A stretch of 39,731 bases of DNA from an uncultured Duodenibacillus sp. (GCA_944390145.1 CALXOY010000003.1:1-39731); one strand, 5' to 3'. Counted from the first letter of the stretch, positions 7,782 to 18,353 are shown. Numbers and translations are program-made. The notes: generated by a model from the letters alone, not told the origin.

Positions 7782-8699
7782 TTAGTCGTCTTGCGCACCG
7801 CCGGCCGCTGCGGCCGGACCGATGCGCAGGAAATTGTGAAAGTCAAAGAGCGTTTTGTCCGCGAGCTGCGAGGCTGCAACGCGCGTTGTGCTCATGAAAA
7901 GATTGTAGATGCGGCTGTCGTAGTCCTTGTCCCACTGCGCCATCAGCGCCTTGATCTCCTTGCGCTTGAGGTTTTCGCCTGCGCCGCACAGATCCTTGGG
8001 GAAGAGGGGGTACTGACAGATCTCCGCCCAGCGGCGCATCTCCGACTCGCGCAGGTAAATGAGCGGCCGGATGACGGTGTTTTTTCCGTCGTCGCTGCGC
8101 AGCACGGGCGGCATGGCCTTGAGGCGCCCGCCGTAGAACATGTTCAACAGCAGCGTGGAGACCACGTCGTCCATCTGGTGCCCCAGGGCGATCTTGGTGC
8201 AGCCGAGCTCACGGGCCGTGCGGTAGAGGATGCCGCGGCGCAGACGCGAGCACAGCGAGCAGACGCTGCGCCCGGAGGGGATCAGCCGCTTGATGATCGA
8301 ATGCGTGTCCTGATCCTCGATGTGGTAGACCGCGCCCTTTTGCTTGAGCCAGTCTTCGAGCAGGTGCGTGGGGCTGCCGGGGATGTGCTGGTTGACATGC
8401 ACCGCGATGAGCTCAAAGTGCACGGGTGCGCGCGCCTGCAGCTTGCGCAGCACGTCATAGAGCACGTAGCTGTCCTTGCCGCCGCTCATGGCCACGGCGA
8501 TTTTGTCGCCCTCCTCAATCATGCCGTAGTCGGTGCAGGCTTGGGCGGTGAGCCGCACGATGCGCTTTTCGAGCTTTCGCATCGAGACGGAGGCTTGCAC
8601 ATGCCTGCCGGGGGCGATTTCAATGTACTTGGCTTTCTCCGCACGGCTTTTGGCCATGCGCACGGGATGCATGGGAATCGATTCAGTCGTTTTGGTCAT
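7782..8699 (-). CDS. ttcA: tRNA 2-thiocytidine biosynthesis protein TtcA
   Basis: TtcA thiolates cytidine 32 of certain tRNAs, using ATP and an iron-sulfur cluster. The 305-residue protein has the PP-loop SGGKDS (72-77), the cluster cysteines C147 and C150 in CSLCSRLRRG, a third cysteine near 238 in KDLCG, and the family stretch ALGHQMDDVVSTLLLNMFYGG. All three cluster cysteines known from E. coli TtcA therefore appear to be present. The N-terminus is about 25 residues longer than in E. coli, and in-frame ATGs at codons 10 and 15 are alternative starts. The ATG at 8699 overlaps the folB stop as ATGA, so it is coupled to folB; that overlap favours this start. Confidence 0.94.
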   Translation of the reverse strand: MTKTTESIPMHPVRMAKSRAEKAKYIEIAPGRHVQASVSMRKLEKRIVRLTAQACTDYGMIEEGDKIAVAMSGGKDSYVLYDVLRKLQARAPVHFELIAVHVNQHIPGSPTHLLEDWLKQKGAVYHIEDQDTHSIIKRLIPSGRSVCSLCSRLRRGILYRTARELGCTKIALGHQMDDVVSTLLLNMFYGGRLKAMPPVLRSDDGKNTVIRPLIYLRESEMRRWAEICQYPLFPKDLCGAGENLKRKEIKALMAQWDKDYDSRIYNLFMSTTRVAASQLADKTLFDFHNFLRIGPAAAAGGAQDD

Positions 8700-9094
8700 G
8701 GAAGGATGTTTTTGCGGCAGCGGAAGGTTTCAACAGAGACGGCGCGGGCGCCGCAGCAGGCCTGCAGCTTGGCGGTTTTGACGCGTGCGGCGGCAACGCG
8801 TGCGTCGGCAAGCACCTGCTCGAGAATGCGGTCGCCGAAGGTCTCCTGCAGTTCGATATGGCCCTGCGCGGCCGTCTGTCGGACGATTTTTTCCAGCACG
8901 CTGTAGTCGTAGACCGCCTGCAGGCTGTCGCGGCAGCCGTCCTGCGGCAGCGGCACCCAGACCTCCAGCGTGACGAGAACGGGCTGCGGGCGGCCGTGCT
9001 CGGCCTCGTAGGCGCCGATCTGCATGTCCACGCGAAGCTCCTCAAGGCGGATGCAGCGGCAGGTGAGGCTGAGGGTTTCAAAAAGCGATGTCAT
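8696..9094 (-). CDS. folB: Dihydroneopterin aldolase
   Basis: FolB cleaves 7,8-dihydroneopterin to 6-hydroxymethyl-dihydropterin in folate synthesis. The chosen ATG at 9094 gives 132 residues, slightly longer than the usual 115-125. The early segment QIGAYEAEHGRPQPV corresponds to the family's IGxxxxE-RxxxQ motif with the active-site glutamate, and YDYSVLEKIV is the conserved second motif. A lysine-containing strand near the C-terminus (VKTAKLQA) should supply the general base. The in-frame extension to 9166 has no resemblance to FolB and was rejected. AAGGAAG lies upstream at a slightly long spacing of about 14 bases. It is the first gene of the folB-ttcA-PEBP operon. Confidence 0.87.
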   Translation of the reverse strand: MTSLFETLSLTCRCIRLEELRVDMQIGAYEAEHGRPQPVLVTLEVWVPLPQDGCRDSLQAVYDYSVLEKIVRQTAAQGHIELQETFGDRILEQVLADARVAAARVKTAKLQACCGARAVSVETFRCRKNILP

Positions 9095-9165
9095 GAAGAA
9101 AAAAGAAACTTCCTTTGAACGGGCGCGGGGGAAAGTCGGGGCGGCGCAGGCCTTACAATGCGCCA

Positions 9166-9357
9166 ATGCGCTGGATTTTAGTTATTTTGATCTGCATCAT
9201 GGTTTTGATGACCTGCGTGCCCTGGCTCTCACGCTACGGGCTCGGCAGGCTGCCCGGGGACATCAACTTCACGATCTTCGGGCGGCGCATCAACATTCCG
9301 CTTGCAAGCACGCTGCTCATCTTTCTTGTCTTCTTTCTCATCGGCAAGTTCCTTTAG
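9166..9357 (+). CDS. DUF2905 family small membrane protein
   Basis: This 63-residue protein has two hydrophobic segments (about residues 3-19 and 47-62) separated by SRYGLGRLPGDINFTIFGRR. The GRLPGD-(x)n-FGRR-(x)n-PL-STLL pattern is the signature of the DUF2905 family, small inner-membrane proteins of unknown function. The ATG at 9166 was chosen because the family normally begins directly with the first membrane segment; upstream in-frame residues are unlike it. TACAAT lies at 9154-9159, six bases before the ATG, and no good ribosome site is visible, so a leaderless message is possible. It is divergent from folB, and its stop overlaps the VOC gene's stop on the other strand. Confidence 0.85.
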   Translation: MRWILVILICIMVLMTCVPWLSRYGLGRLPGDINFTIFGRRINIPLASTLLIFLVFFLIGKFL

Positions 9358-9749
9358 AACGGGCCGCGCCTGCGGTTGGCGATTTCGATGAGATTGCCGT
9401 CCGGATCCCGCACATAAATGGACAGCAGCGGCCCCTGCGCCCCGGTGCGCTCGACCGGGCCGAGCTCGACCTTGACGCCGTGCGCGCCGAAGTGCCGCGC
9501 CAGAGCCGCCACGGGAACCGTGGAAAGAAAGCAAAGGTCCGCACTGCCGCAGACGGGCTTGAGGGCGTGCGGGGCGATTTCGCGGCCGGCCTCATGCAGG
9601 TTGATTTTCTGGCTGCCGAAGGCAAAGGCCTTGCGGTCCCCGGCAAACGTGATTTCCTCGCAGCCGAGGATGCCGCAGTAAAAGTCAAGCGTCTTGCGCA
9701 CATCGGCAACGGTGAGCACAAGATGATCCAGTGATGCAAGAAAAGGCAT
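9354..9749 (-). CDS. VOC/glyoxalase-fold protein, GLOD5/STM3117-like
   Basis: The 131-residue protein is a single vicinal-oxygen-chelate (glyoxalase/bleomycin resistance) unit. It begins with the LDHLVLTVADV strand holding the first metal-ligand histidine. It continues with KINLHEAG, carrying a second histidine, and GADL-like GSADLCFL, and ends YVRDPDGNLIEI with the glutamate ligand. The whole pattern, including DRKAFAFG and RTGAQGPLLSIY, closely follows the animal GLOD5 and Salmonella STM3117 group. The reaction is unknown. The ATG at 9749 has a strong AAGGAGG site four bases upstream. It lies 10 bases after cca on the same strand and probably ends the apaH/uvrA/cca transcript. Its stop codon overlaps the DUF2905 stop (9354-9357). 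Confidence 0.9.
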   Translation of the reverse strand: MPFLASLDHLVLTVADVRKTLDFYCGILGCEEITFAGDRKAFAFGSQKINLHEAGREIAPHALKPVCGSADLCFLSTVPVAALARHFGAHGVKVELGPVERTGAQGPLLSIYVRDPDGNLIEIANRRRGPF

Positions 9750-9759
9750 GACGCCTCCT

Positions 9760-10857
9760 TTATGTTTGATTGTCCAGCGCGGCGGCAACGGCCTGGGCGC
9801 GCGCTTTGCGCACGGCCTCACGAACGTTTTTGCCGCCTGCGGCCCGCGCCGCGGCTCCGGCGTCAATGCCGGCGTAGGCCTGGGCGGCGGTCTGGATGCG
9901 CGCAGCGTCAAGCGCCGGATCCAGACAGGTGCAGGCCTCGAGAAAACGCGCAAAGCGCTCGGGGCGGCGCAGGACGTCGGCGGCCTCCAGGAAACAGGCG
10001 AAGTCGTCGGCCGTGCGCAGCGTCGAGACGCGGCGCTGCAGCCGGCAGACAAGCTCGGCAAGGCTCACCGCACCGGCTTCAAGGCGCAGCGCCTGCAGGC
10101 GGCCGCGCAGTTTTTCGGGCCGCTCGTAGTTCGAAAACAGAATCGCCGCACGCACCGCCGCGTCAAGCCCCCGGGCGGCGGCGCGCTTTAGCGCCTGACG
10201 GATGCGGCTGTCGACCACAATGTCGGCAAAGATGCGCTGCCAGAGCCCGCAGGCCTGCAGCACGTCGATCATGCGCACCGGATCGGCTTCGGCCAGCCCC
10301 CGGCGCAGCTCCTGCCAGGTGCGCTCGGGCACCAGGGCGTCGGCTTCGCCGTTTTCGACCATTTTGCGGCACAGCTGCAGGGTTTCACCGGCCACGCGAA
10401 AGTCCGGGAAACGGGCGGCAAAGCGCGCAAGCCGCAGGATGCGCACGGGATCCTCTGCAAAAGCTTCCGAGACATGGCGCAGCACATGCGCCTGCAGGTC
10501 CCGGCGCCCGCCCCAGGGGTCGATGATGCGCCCGTCAACGTCCTCGGCCATTGCGTTGATGGTGAGGTCCCGCCGCCGCAGATCCTCTTCGAGCGTCACC
10601 TCGGGCGAAGCATGAAACGTAAAGCCGTGATAGCCCTTTGCCGTTTTGCGTTCGGTGCGCGCAAGCGCGTATTCCTCGTGCGTGGCCGGGTGCAGGAAAA
10701 CGGGAAAGACCGCGCCCACCGGCGTAAAGCCCGCCCGGATCATGTCCTCGGGCGTGGCGCCGGTGACCACCCAGTCCGTGTCGCTCGTGCGTGCGGCAAG
10801 GCCGGCCTGCCGCATCAGACGGTCGCGCACGCATCCTCCGACCTTGTAGACGTGCAT
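9760..10857 (-). CDS. cca: tRNA CCA-adding enzyme (class II), HD motif lost
   Basis: Cca adds or repairs the 3' CCA end of tRNAs. The 365-residue protein has the class II nucleotidyltransferase head: VGGCVRD (6-12), the metal-binding pair D26/D28 in [37 protein letters not shown], and [16 protein letters not shown] in the neck region. These match E. coli Cca closely. The C-terminal half does not: where E. coli has the HD phosphohydrolase motif CHDLGKG, this protein reads AILFSNYE, and the total is about 45 residues shorter. The 2'-phosphatase and phosphodiesterase activities are therefore probably absent. Its ATG directly follows the uvrA stop (TGAATG), with AAGGAAG overlapping the end of uvrA, so it is coupled to uvrA. 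Confidence 0.92.
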   Translation of the reverse strand: MHVYKVGGCVRDRLMRQAGLAARTSDTDWVVTGATPEDMIRAGFTPVGAVFPVFLHPATHEEYALARTERKTAKGYHGFTFHASPEVTLEEDLRRRDLTINAMAEDVDGRIIDPWGGRRDLQAHVLRHVSEAFAEDPVRILRLARFAARFPDFRVAGETLQLCRKMVENGEADALVPERTWQELRRGLAEADPVRMIDVLQACGLWQRIFADIVVDSRIRQALKRAAARGLDAAVRAAILFSNYERPEKLRGRLQALRLEAGAVSLAELVCRLQRRVSTLRTADDFACFLEAADVLRRPERFARFLEACTCLDPALDAARIQTAAQAYAGIDAGAAARAAGGKNVREAVRKARAQAVAAALDNQT

Positions 10858-13800
10858 TCAAGCTTCCTTGTGGTGGTTCTTGAGAAACTCCCGCAGCACC
10901 CTGCCCGTGGGCGCATCGAGTCCGGCGATCGTCAGCGGCTCGCCTTCGCCCGTGACGGCGCCGCCCGCGGGGCCCCCTTCGGGGCCGAGGTCGATCACCC
11001 AGTCGGCCTCGGCGATCACGTCGAGGTTGTGCTCGATCACCACCACCGTGTTGCCGGCGTCAACGAGGGCGTGCAGCACGTCGATGAGCTTGGCCACATC
11101 GGCCATGTGCAGCCCCACCGTCGGTTCGTCCAGGATGTAGAACGTGTGCTGGGTGCGGCGCGTCTTCATCTGGCTGTATGCCTTGGAGAGCTCGGTGACA
11201 AGCTTGATGCGCTGCGCCTCGCCGCCCGAGAGCGTCGAGGAGGGCTGGCCGATGCGCAGATAACCGAGCCCGACAGCCTGCAGCAGCTCCAGGGGCTTGG
11301 CGATCCGGGGACGGTTGGCAAAAAGCTCCAGCGCTTCGTCCACGCTCATCTGCAGCACTTCGCCGATGCTCTTGCCCATCCACTTCACCGAGAGCGTCTC
11401 CTCGTCAAAGCGCATGCCGCCGCAGGCTTCGCAGGTCATTTTGACCTCCGGCAGGAAATTCATCTGCACGCTGATTTCGCCCTGACCCGCGCAGACCGGG
11501 CAGCGCCCCACCTCGGTGTTGAAGGAAAAGCGGGTGGCCGGATAGCCGCGCTCCTGCGCCTCCGTCGTCTGGGCATAGAGGTCGCGGATGGCGTTGAAGA
11601 ACTTCACGTAGGTGGCCGGGCACGAGCGCGGCGTCTTGCCGATGGGCGATTGATCGACTTCGAGCACGCGTCCGATGGGATTGATTTTTCGGGGCATGGA
11701 GATGCGCGTGCAGCCGTGGTAAACCGGGTTGTCGAGCTTGAGCTGGTCGTCGAGATTGCGGCCGAGCACATCCCGCACCAGCGTGGATTTGCCGGAGCCG
11801 GAGACGCCGGTCACGACGACAAGCCGCTGCAGCGGAAACTTCACCGTGATGTCCTTGAGGTTGTGCAGATTGGCGCCCGTCAAGGTGAGCCAGGACGTGT
11901 TCGTATTGACCGGATGACGCGAGCGGCCGGTGTGCTCGAGCGGGTGCTTGATCATGCGGCCCGTGACGCTTTCCTTTTTGCGGCAGATTTGCGCAAGCGT
12001 TCCCTCGCCAATGAGTTCGCCGCCGCGGCTTCCGGCCCCGGGGCCGATGTCGACGATGTGGTCGGCGCGCCGGATGAGCTCCTCGTCGTGCTCGACGACG
12101 ATGACCGTGTTGCCTTTGTTTTTCAGCTCAAGGAGCATGTCCACAAGGCGCTTGTTGTCGCGGGCGTGCAGCCCGATGGTGGGCTCGTCGAGCACGTAGC
12201 AGATGCCCTGCATGGCGCTGCCGAGCTGCGAGGCAAGCCGGATGCGCTGCGCCTCGCCGCCCGAAAGCGACGGGGCATCGCGGTCAAGGCTCAAGTACCC
12301 CAGGCCGACCTTCTGCAGAAATTCCAGGCGCGAGATGATCTCCTTGACAGAGTCGGCCCCGATGGCCGCCGCCCGACCCTCAAGCTTGATGCCGTGCATT
12401 GCCGGCAGCGCCTCATCGACCGTAAGCGCTGTTGTCTGCGCAATCGAACGTCCGGCAAACGTGACGGCAAGCGCCGTGGGATTGAGGCGCGCCCCGTGGC
12501 AGGCCGGACAGACGGCGGCCGTTTGGTAGGCTTCGTCGGACTCGTCGACCGTGTCGATGCGGCCCGTGCCCAGACAGCGGGGGCACCAGCCGAGTTTGTT
12601 GTTAAAGGAGAAAAGCCGCGGATCGAGTTCATGAAAGCTCTTGCCGCACTTCGGGCACACGCGTTTGGTCGAGAGCATCTCCACGCCGCCATGGGCAAGG
12701 GGGCGGACATCGCTCTGCTTGTGCGTCAGGGCCTGCGAGCCCCAGGCGATGCTCACAAGCCCGTTGCCGTGCTCAAGCGCGGTCGTGAGGGCCTCGGCAA
12801 TCTTTTTCTCGGCCCTCGGCGTGACCGTGCAGGAGTAAATCGGCACCTCGATGGTGTGCTCCTTGTAGCGCGACAGCAGCGGCAGCGGAAGAGCGTCGAC
12901 CCACTCATTGTCGATGCGGATGCGGGTGGCGCCAAGACGCGCACGCGCCCAGAGCATGATGTCCTGATAGGTGCCCTTGCGCGCCACCACCACGGGCGAG
13001 AGCAGCGTCACGGTCTTTCCGCGGTACGCCTTCATGATGTGGGCAAGGATCTGCTCTTCGGACTGCTCGCTCACCTCCACGCCGCAGTCGGGGCAGTGCT
13101 GGACGCCGAGCTTCACATAGAGCAGGCGCAGATAGTGCTGGATTTCGGTGATGGTCGAGACGGTCGACTTGCGGCCGCCCCGGCTGGTGCGCTGCTCGAT
13201 GGCCACCGTGGGGGCGATGCCCGTGATGCGCTCGACGTCGGCCTTGGGCGGCGGTTCGGTGATCGAGCGCGCGTAGGCGTTGAGGCTTTCGAGGTAGCGC
13301 CTCTGGCCTTCGGAAAAGACGATGCCAAAGGCAAGCGTCGACTTGCCCGAGCCGGAGACGCCGGTGACGGCGGTGAGCCTGCGCTTGGGGATGACGACGT
13401 CGATGTTTTTGAGGTTGTGCTCGCGCGCGCCGAAAATGCCCAGGTCGCCGCGGCGCGCACCGCGCCAGACGCTCTGCAGCGAGCGCCCCGCGGCGGCGGG
13501 GGCGGGGGCGCCGGCTTGCGGCGGCGCGAAAAGCCCGGTCATGGACCGGTTTTCCGGGCCGATCATGTGGTCGTAGGCGGCCAGCGCGCGGCCGGTGTAG
13601 CTTGCCGGGTTTTTGCGCAGCTCCGCGGGCGTGGAGGCGGCCACCACTTCGCCGCCTTCGTCGCCCCCTTCAGGGCCCAGATCGATGACCCAGTCGGCAG
13701 TCGAGATGACGTCGAGATTGTGCTCGATTACAAGCACCGTGTGTCCGAGCAAAGTGAGCCTGCGGAAAATCGCCAGAAGCTTTTTGATGTCGTCGAAATG

Positions 13801-16509
13801 CAGCCCCGTGGTCGGTTCGTCAAAAATGAAGAATTTGGATTTGCGGGCGCCAAAGGCATACGCATACGGATGACGCGACTCGGCAAGAATCCGCGCGAGC
13901 TTCAAGCGCTGCGCCTCACCGCCCGAGAGCGTCGGCAGCGGCTGGCCGAGCTTCAGGTAGTCCAGGCCCACGCTGATCAGGCAATCAAGGTTCTCGCAGA
14001 TGTTGCGGTGTCCCTCAAAGTACGCGCAGGCCTCGCTGACCGTCATCTCGAGGATCTGTGCGATATTGCGTTGGCCGCGGTCCTTGTAGTTGATGGTGAT
14101 TTCAAGCACTTCCGGACGATAGCGGCTGCCGTTGCAGTCCGGGCAGCGCAGCATCACGTCGCTTAAAAACTGCATCTCCACGTGTTCAAAGCCTGCGCCC
14201 TGGCAGGTCGGGCAGCGTCCCTCGCCGGTGTTGAAGCTGAAGGTGCCGGCCGTGTAGCCGCGGTCGGTCGATTCCGGAGCGCCTGCAAACTCCAGGCGGA
14301 TGTAGCCGAAGACGCCGCAGTAGGAGGCCGGATTGCCGCGGCTCGTCTTGCCGATTTCGGTCTGATCGACATAGACCACGCCGGCCGTCGGCAGATCGGT
14401 CTGCGCCCAGTCGTAGGTGTCGCAGGAGGTTCTGCCCGTGGCCAGCGCATTGACAGCGGGTTCGATCACGTCGTGGGCGAGGGTGGATTTGCCCGAGCCG
14501 GAGACGCCCGTGATCGCGGTGAAGGCGCCGATGGGAACCTTGACGGTGATGTTTTTGAGGTTGTGGGCATGCGCACCGGCAACGGTGATCCAGCCGTCGA
14601 ATTGTGCGGGCGTTTTGCCGGCAATGTCGGGCAGCGTCGAGAGTTCGCCGCGCAGGTAGCGGCCGGTGAGCGAGTCGGACTCGCGGATTTGCTGCGGGGT
14701 GCCGTCGGCCACGATCCGGCCGCCGGCGGTGCCGGCGCCGGGCCCCATGTCGATGATGCGGTCGGCGGCGGTCATCACCTGCGGATCGTGCTCGACCACC
14801 ACCAGCGTGTTGCCCGCATCCTTGATGCTCTTGAGGATGCCGTTGACGCGGTCCATGTCGCGCGGGTGCAGGCCCACGGACGGCTCGTCGAGCACGAAAA
14901 GCGTGTCGGTGAGGTTGGTGCCGAGCGCCGTGGTGAGGTTGACGCGCTGCACTTCGCCGCCGGAAAGCGTCCGGCTCTGGCGGCCGAGCGTGAGGTAGCC
15001 CACGCCGACGTTCTGCAGATAGGTCAGACGCGTGCGGATTTCTCCGGCCGCCAGGCGTGCGGCCTCATCGGTGAGTTCTGCGCAGAACACGTCGAAAAAG
15101 CGCTTGAGGTTGTCAACGGGCAGCTGCATCACGTCGGGCAGCGACAGCCCCGGCAGTGCGTCGAAGTTCCGGCGCGCCGCCTCGCCCAGGCAGCGCGGCT
15201 GAAACCGCTTGTAGCGCCCCTTTTTGCCCTCAAGGCCCGCGTCCGCAGCCTTTTGCGAACCGAGTCGCCAAAGCTGGCTTTCGGGAATCAGGCGCGCGCC
15301 GAGGCAGTCCGGACAGACCGCATAGCCGCGGTAATTGGCAAGCTGCACGCGCACGTGCATCTTGTAGCTGCGGCTTTCGAGCATGTCGAAGTAGGCCTTG
15401 ACGCCGTACCAGTGGGTGCGCCAGTTATGGCCGTCGTAGCCGGGATCTCCGTTGATGACCCAGTGCTTTTGCGCATCGGTGAGCTGGTTCCAGGGGACGT
15501 CGAGCGGGATGCCGCTGTTTTTTGCCCATTTTTCCAGATCCCTCTGGCACTCCTTTCCCGTGGGCGTCTGCCAGGGCTTGACGGCGCCTTCTTTCAACGT
15601 TTTGCGGCCGTCGGGGATGACCAGCGAGTAGTCGATGCCGATCACGCGGCCGAATCCGCGGCAGGTGGGGCAGGCCCCGACCGGCGAATTAAAGGAAAAG
15701 CGCGAGGGGGTGGGGTGGGCGTAGGGGCGCAGGCACTCCGGACAGACGAGGCCGGTTACCCAGCGCCGGTTGACGACGGCGCCGTCGGGCAATGCCGCGA
15801 AAACCGTGAGCAGGTGGCTCTTGCTCTGGGTCAGAGCCTTTTCCACGGCGTCCACGGCGCGAGATTGTGTGAGGCGCTGCGCGCGCACGCGGTCGGCGGC
15901 CACCCATAAGAGAAGGCTGCCGTCGTCTTTTTTCTCTTCTTCGACCACATGCGTAAAGCCCTGTGCCGAGAGGCCGTTTTCGACCACTTCGCGCTCCAGG
16001 TTTGCGGGCACCGTCACGGGAAAGCAGATGGATAGGCGCGCCTCGGGAAAGGGCTTTGCCCAGGCCAGGATTTCGTGCGCAATGTCGGCCGCACTGTGCT
16101 CCCTCACCGGCGTGCCGCAGCTGCCGCAAAAAAGCGCCGCGCTGCGCGCAAACAGCACCTTGAGATGATCGTTGATCTCGGTCATCGTGCCCACAGTCGA
16201 GCGCGAGGTCTTGATGCTGTTGGTTTGGTTGATGGCAATCGAGGGCGGTACGCCGTCGATTTTGTCGACCTGCGGACGGTCGCAGCGCTCCAGAAACTGA
16301 CGGGCGTAGGCGCTGAATGTCTCCACGTAGCGGCGCTGGCCCTCGGCGTAGAGCGTGTCGTAGGCAAGCGAACTCTTGCCGGAGCCCGAGGGACCGGTGA
16401 TGACCGTCATGGTGCCCAGATCGATGTCGAGATCCAGGTTGCAGAGGTTGTTCTGACGCGCTCCGCGGATGCGGATGGGATTGACCTCGGAAGGGGCAGC
16501 TTTCGTCAT
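10858..16509 (-). CDS. uvrA: Double-length UvrA (tandem excinuclease ABC subunit A)
   Basis: UvrA is the damage-sensing ATPase of nucleotide excision repair. This protein is 1883 residues, about twice the usual 940, and consists of two complete UvrA copies in one chain. Walker A motifs lie near residues 39 (GPSGSGKSS), 667, 1050 and 1567 (each GVSGSGKST), and LSGGE signatures near 513, 858, 1413 and 1758. Each half has its own CxxC zinc modules, such as [24 protein letters not shown] and CPVCAGQG. The halves are joined by an Ala/Pro-rich linker near 990-1010 ([13 protein letters not shown]). The ATG at 16509 was chosen because UvrA homology starts there and the longer frame would overlap apaH. 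Long UvrA proteins are, as far as I recall, known in Burkholderiales. No internal stop or frameshift is seen. Confidence 0.93.
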   Translation of the reverse strand: MTKAAPSEVNPIRIRGARQNNLCNLDLDIDLGTMTVITGPSGSGKSSLAYDTLYAEGQRRYVETFSAYARQFLERCDRPQVDKIDGVPPSIAINQTNSIKTSRSTVGTMTEINDHLKVLFARSAALFCGSCGTPVREHSAADIAHEILAWAKPFPEARLSICFPVTVPANLEREVVENGLSAQGFTHVVEEEKKDDGSLLLWVAADRVRAQRLTQSRAVDAVEKALTQSKSHLLTVFAALPDGAVVNRRWVTGLVCPECLRPYAHPTPSRFSFNSPVGACPTCRGFGRVIGIDYSLVIPDGRKTLKEGAVKPWQTPTGKECQRDLEKWAKNSGIPLDVPWNQLTDAQKHWVINGDPGYDGHNWRTHWYGVKAYFDMLESRSYKMHVRVQLANYRGYAVCPDCLGARLIPESQLWRLGSQKAADAGLEGKKGRYKRFQPRCLGEAARRNFDALPGLSLPDVMQLPVDNLKRFFDVFCAELTDEAARLAAGEIRTRLTYLQNVGVGYLTLGRQSRTLSGGEVQRVNLTTALGTNLTDTLFVLDEPSVGLHPRDMDRVNGILKSIKDAGNTLVVVEHDPQVMTAADRIIDMGPGAGTAGGRIVADGTPQQIRESDSLTGRYLRGELSTLPDIAGKTPAQFDGWITVAGAHAHNLKNITVKVPIGAFTAITGVSGSGKSTLAHDVIEPAVNALATGRTSCDTYDWAQTDLPTAGVVYVDQTEIGKTSRGNPASYCGVFGYIRLEFAGAPESTDRGYTAGTFSFNTGEGRCPTCQGAGFEHVEMQFLSDVMLRCPDCNGSRYRPEVLEITINYKDRGQRNIAQILEMTVSEACAYFEGHRNICENLDCLISVGLDYLKLGQPLPTLSGGEAQRLKLARILAESRHPYAYAFGARKSKFFIFDEPTTGLHFDDIKKLLAIFRRLTLLGHTVLVIEHNLDVISTADWVIDLGPEGGDEGGEVVAASTPAELRKNPASYTGRALAAYDHMIGPENRSMTGLFAPPQAGAPAPAAAGRSLQSVWRGARRGDLGIFGAREHNLKNIDVVIPKRRLTAVTGVSGSGKSTLAFGIVFSEGQRRYLESLNAYARSITEPPPKADVERITGIAPTVAIEQRTSRGGRKSTVSTITEIQHYLRLLYVKLGVQHCPDCGVEVSEQSEEQILAHIMKAYRGKTVTLLSPVVVARKGTYQDIMLWARARLGATRIRIDNEWVDALPLPLLSRYKEHTIEVPIYSCTVTPRAEKKIAEALTTALEHGNGLVSIAWGSQALTHKQSDVRPLAHGGVEMLSTKRVCPKCGKSFHELDPRLFSFNNKLGWCPRCLGTGRIDTVDESDEAYQTAAVCPACHGARLNPTALAVTFAGRSIAQTTALTVDEALPAMHGIKLEGRAAAIGADSVKEIISRLEFLQKVGLGYLSLDRDAPSLSGGEAQRIRLASQLGSAMQGICYVLDEPTIGLHARDNKRLVDMLLELKNKGNTVIVVEHDEELIRRADHIVDIGPGAGSRGGELIGEGTLAQICRKKESVTGRMIKHPLEHTGRSRHPVNTNTSWLTLTGANLHNLKDITVKFPLQRLVVVTGVSGSGKSTLVRDVLGRNLDDQLKLDNPVYHGCTRISMPRKINPIGRVLEVDQSPIGKTPRSCPATYVKFFNAIRDLYAQTTEAQERGYPATRFSFNTEVGRCPVCAGQGEISVQMNFLPEVKMTCEACGGMRFDEETLSVKWMGKSIGEVLQMSVDEALELFANRPRIAKPLELLQAVGLGYLRIGQPSSTLSGGEAQRIKLVTELSKAYSQMKTRRTQHTFYILDEPTVGLHMADVAKLIDVLHALVDAGNTVVVIEHNLDVIAEADWVIDLGPEGGPAGGAVTGEGEPLTIAGLDAPTGRVLREFLKNHHKEA

Positions 16510-16555
16510 AGAAAAATGAAGACGTGGTGCAAATGAAGGTGAAGGGTCGGGAGTC

Positions 16556-17377
16556 CTAGCAGGGGGCGGCCCATTGCGGGCACTGCACCTGCCACAGGCG
16601 CCGGTCGGGAAAGCGGATGCAGGTGAGTTTTCCGCCCCACAGGCACCCGGTGTCGATGGCAACGGTCTTGTCCCTTACCACCAGCCCGAGCGTGGACCAG
16701 TGGCCGAAGCAGACGGTTTTCTCAAAGCGGCGGGGGTATTCAAACCAGGGCACAAGGCCGGGGGTCTGCTTGGGGTTCATCTTGGCCTTGAATTCGAGCG
16801 AGCCGTCTGCGCGTACGTAACGCATCCGCGTGAAGGCGTTGAGGATGGCGCGCATGCGCGCGGATCCCCCGCCCGTCGTATCGGTGTCGTCGCCGTACAT
16901 GTCCTGCAGGTATTGCTTCCAGTGCCTGCCCGAGAGCGCTTCGCCCACCTCCTGCGCGTAGCCGCGGGCCTCTTCGAGCGTCCAGGCGGGCGAAATGCCG
17001 GCGTGCACGAAGACCACGTCATCGGTTTCGTACATCAGGGGGCGGCTGCGCAGCCACTTCAAAAGCTCCTTGCGGTCGGGGGCGTTGAGAATGTCGGCGA
17101 TCGTGTCGGAGCGGTGCAGCTTGCCCGCGCCCGCGGCCACGGCAAGCAGGTGCAGGTCGTGATTGCCGAGAAGCACGGCGCGGCAGCGGCCCGCCTCATC
17201 GAGCGCCTTGACGCGGCGCAGCGTCTGCAGGGAGGCGGGGCCCCGGTTGACGATGTCGCCGACAAAAACAAAGGAGGCATCGGCCCCCAGCATATCAAGC
17301 AGTTCGTCGAAGCTCTCAAGGCACCCCTGAAGGTCTCCGACGGCATAAATGGATTCGGACATTGCAGCGGCTTTCAT
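16556..17377 (-). CDS. apaH: Symmetrical bis(5'-nucleosyl)-tetraphosphatase
   Basis: ApaH splits Ap4A and related dinucleotides, and also NpnN caps on RNA, into nucleoside diphosphates. The 273-residue protein carries the metallophosphatase motifs in order: GDLQGC (about 13-18), GDIVNRGP (about 41-48), LGNHDLHLL (about 69-77), VHAG, and CFGHWSTLG near the C-terminus. Length matches E. coli ApaH (about 280). Two starts are possible: ATG 17377 (protein MKAAAMSES...) and ATG 17362 (MSES...). 17377 was preferred because GGA lies seven bases upstream, while 17362 has no ribosome site. A TAGAAT hexamer at 17394-17399 on the minus strand is a possible -10. It is divergent from galU and 46 bases upstream of uvrA. 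Confidence 0.93.
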   Translation of the reverse strand: MKAAAMSESIYAVGDLQGCLESFDELLDMLGADASFVFVGDIVNRGPASLQTLRRVKALDEAGRCRAVLLGNHDLHLLAVAAGAGKLHRSDTIADILNAPDRKELLKWLRSRPLMYETDDVVFVHAGISPAWTLEEARGYAQEVGEALSGRHWKQYLQDMYGDDTDTTGGGSARMRAILNAFTRMRYVRADGSLEFKAKMNPKQTPGLVPWFEYPRRFEKTVCFGHWSTLGLVVRDKTVAIDTGCLWGGKLTCIRFPDRRLWQVQCPQWAAPC

Positions 17378-17489
17378 TAAAATTCCGCCGTAGATTCTAA
17401 CTGCGGCTTTATTTTGCGTGCAGTGCGTTGAAACCGGCTTTTCAAGGGCGGTTTGCCTGCACGGGGCCGCTTTCTTTCTGGAAAGACAT

Positions 17490-18329
17490 ATGAAACCCGT
17501 TCGTAAGGCCGTGTTCCCCGTGGCCGGTCTCGGCACCCGCTTTCTGCCCGCAACGAAGGCAATGCCCAAGGAAATGCTGCCGGTGGTCGACAAGCCCCTC
17601 ATTCAGTATGCCGTTGAAGAAGCCGCTGCGGCGGGCATCACTGACATGATCTTCATCACCGGCCGCTACAAGCGCGCCATTGAAGACCATTTTGACAAGA
17701 GCCCCGAACTGGAGGCCGACCTCACGGCCAAGGGCAAGTACGAACTGCTCGATCTGGTGCATTCGGTGACGCCGCGCGGCGTGAACTTCATCTTCATCCG
17801 CCAGCCTGAACCGCTCGGCCTTGGTCATGCCGTGCTCTGCGCCCGTCCCGTGGTGGGCGACGAGCCCTTCGGCGTGATTCTTGCCGACGACCTCATTTAT
17901 TCGCAGGAGCCCGCGCTTGGGCAGCTCATCCGCGCCCGCGCCGAAATGAACGGCGGCAGTGTTCTCGCCGTGCAAAACGTCGAGCGCAAGGACACCAACA
18001 AGTACGGCATTGTGGGCGTTGACGACGAAATGCAGCAGACAAGCTGCGTGCGCACGATGGTGGAAAAGCCTGCGGCCGAAGACGCGCCCTCGACGCTTGC
18101 CGTGATCGGCCGTTATGTGCTGGAGCCGGAGATCTTTACAGCCCTCGAGCATGTCGAGCGCGGCGTGGGCGGCGAAATCCAGCTCACCGACGCCATCGCT
18201 TCGCTTCTGGACGAAGGCAGGACCTACGCGCACCGCTTTGAAGGCCGCCGCTTTGACTGCGGCAGCAAGCAGGGCTTTTTGACGGCAACCGCGCACTACG
18301 CGCGCCTTGCGGGCTACGAGTTCATCTAA
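17490..18329 (+). CDS. galU: UTP--glucose-1-phosphate uridylyltransferase
   Basis: GalU makes UDP-glucose from UTP and glucose-1-phosphate for LPS, trehalose and galactose metabolism. The 279-residue protein begins [20 protein letters not shown] and continues [20 protein letters not shown], the sugar-nucleotide pyrophosphorylase signature G-x-GTR-x-P with its lysines. The later segments [25 protein letters not shown] and GEIQLTDAI are specific to GalU and exclude GlmU or RfbA. The ATG at 17490 matches the family start and has GGAAAG upstream; the open frame extends further back but without homology. A shared hairpin with rfaE2 follows the stop. No clear promoter could be picked out in the 112 bases between apaH and galU. 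Confidence 0.96.
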   Translation: MKPVRKAVFPVAGLGTRFLPATKAMPKEMLPVVDKPLIQYAVEEAAAAGITDMIFITGRYKRAIEDHFDKSPELEADLTAKGKYELLDLVHSVTPRGVNFIFIRQPEPLGLGHAVLCARPVVGDEPFGVILADDLIYSQEPALGQLIRARAEMNGGSVLAVQNVERKDTNKYGIVGVDDEMQQTSCVRTMVEKPAAEDAPSTLAVIGRYVLEPEIFTALEHVERGVGGEIQLTDAIASLLDEGRTYAHRFEGRRFDCGSKQGFLTATAHYARLAGYEFI

Positions 18330-18353
18330 AAGAACCCGCAGAACCGACTCTCA

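Noticed and set aside
10474-14166. A 1230-codon open frame on the plus strand opposite uvrA, and another at 14182-15909.
   Set aside because: They are antisense to a perfectly conserved UvrA, rich in Arg, Gly, Ala and His with no recognisable motif, and are expected by-products of high third-position GC.
16510-16662. An upstream in-frame extension of uvrA by 51 codons.
   Set aside because: It overlaps apaH, shows no UvrA homology, and reads as Pro/Ala/Arg-rich filler.
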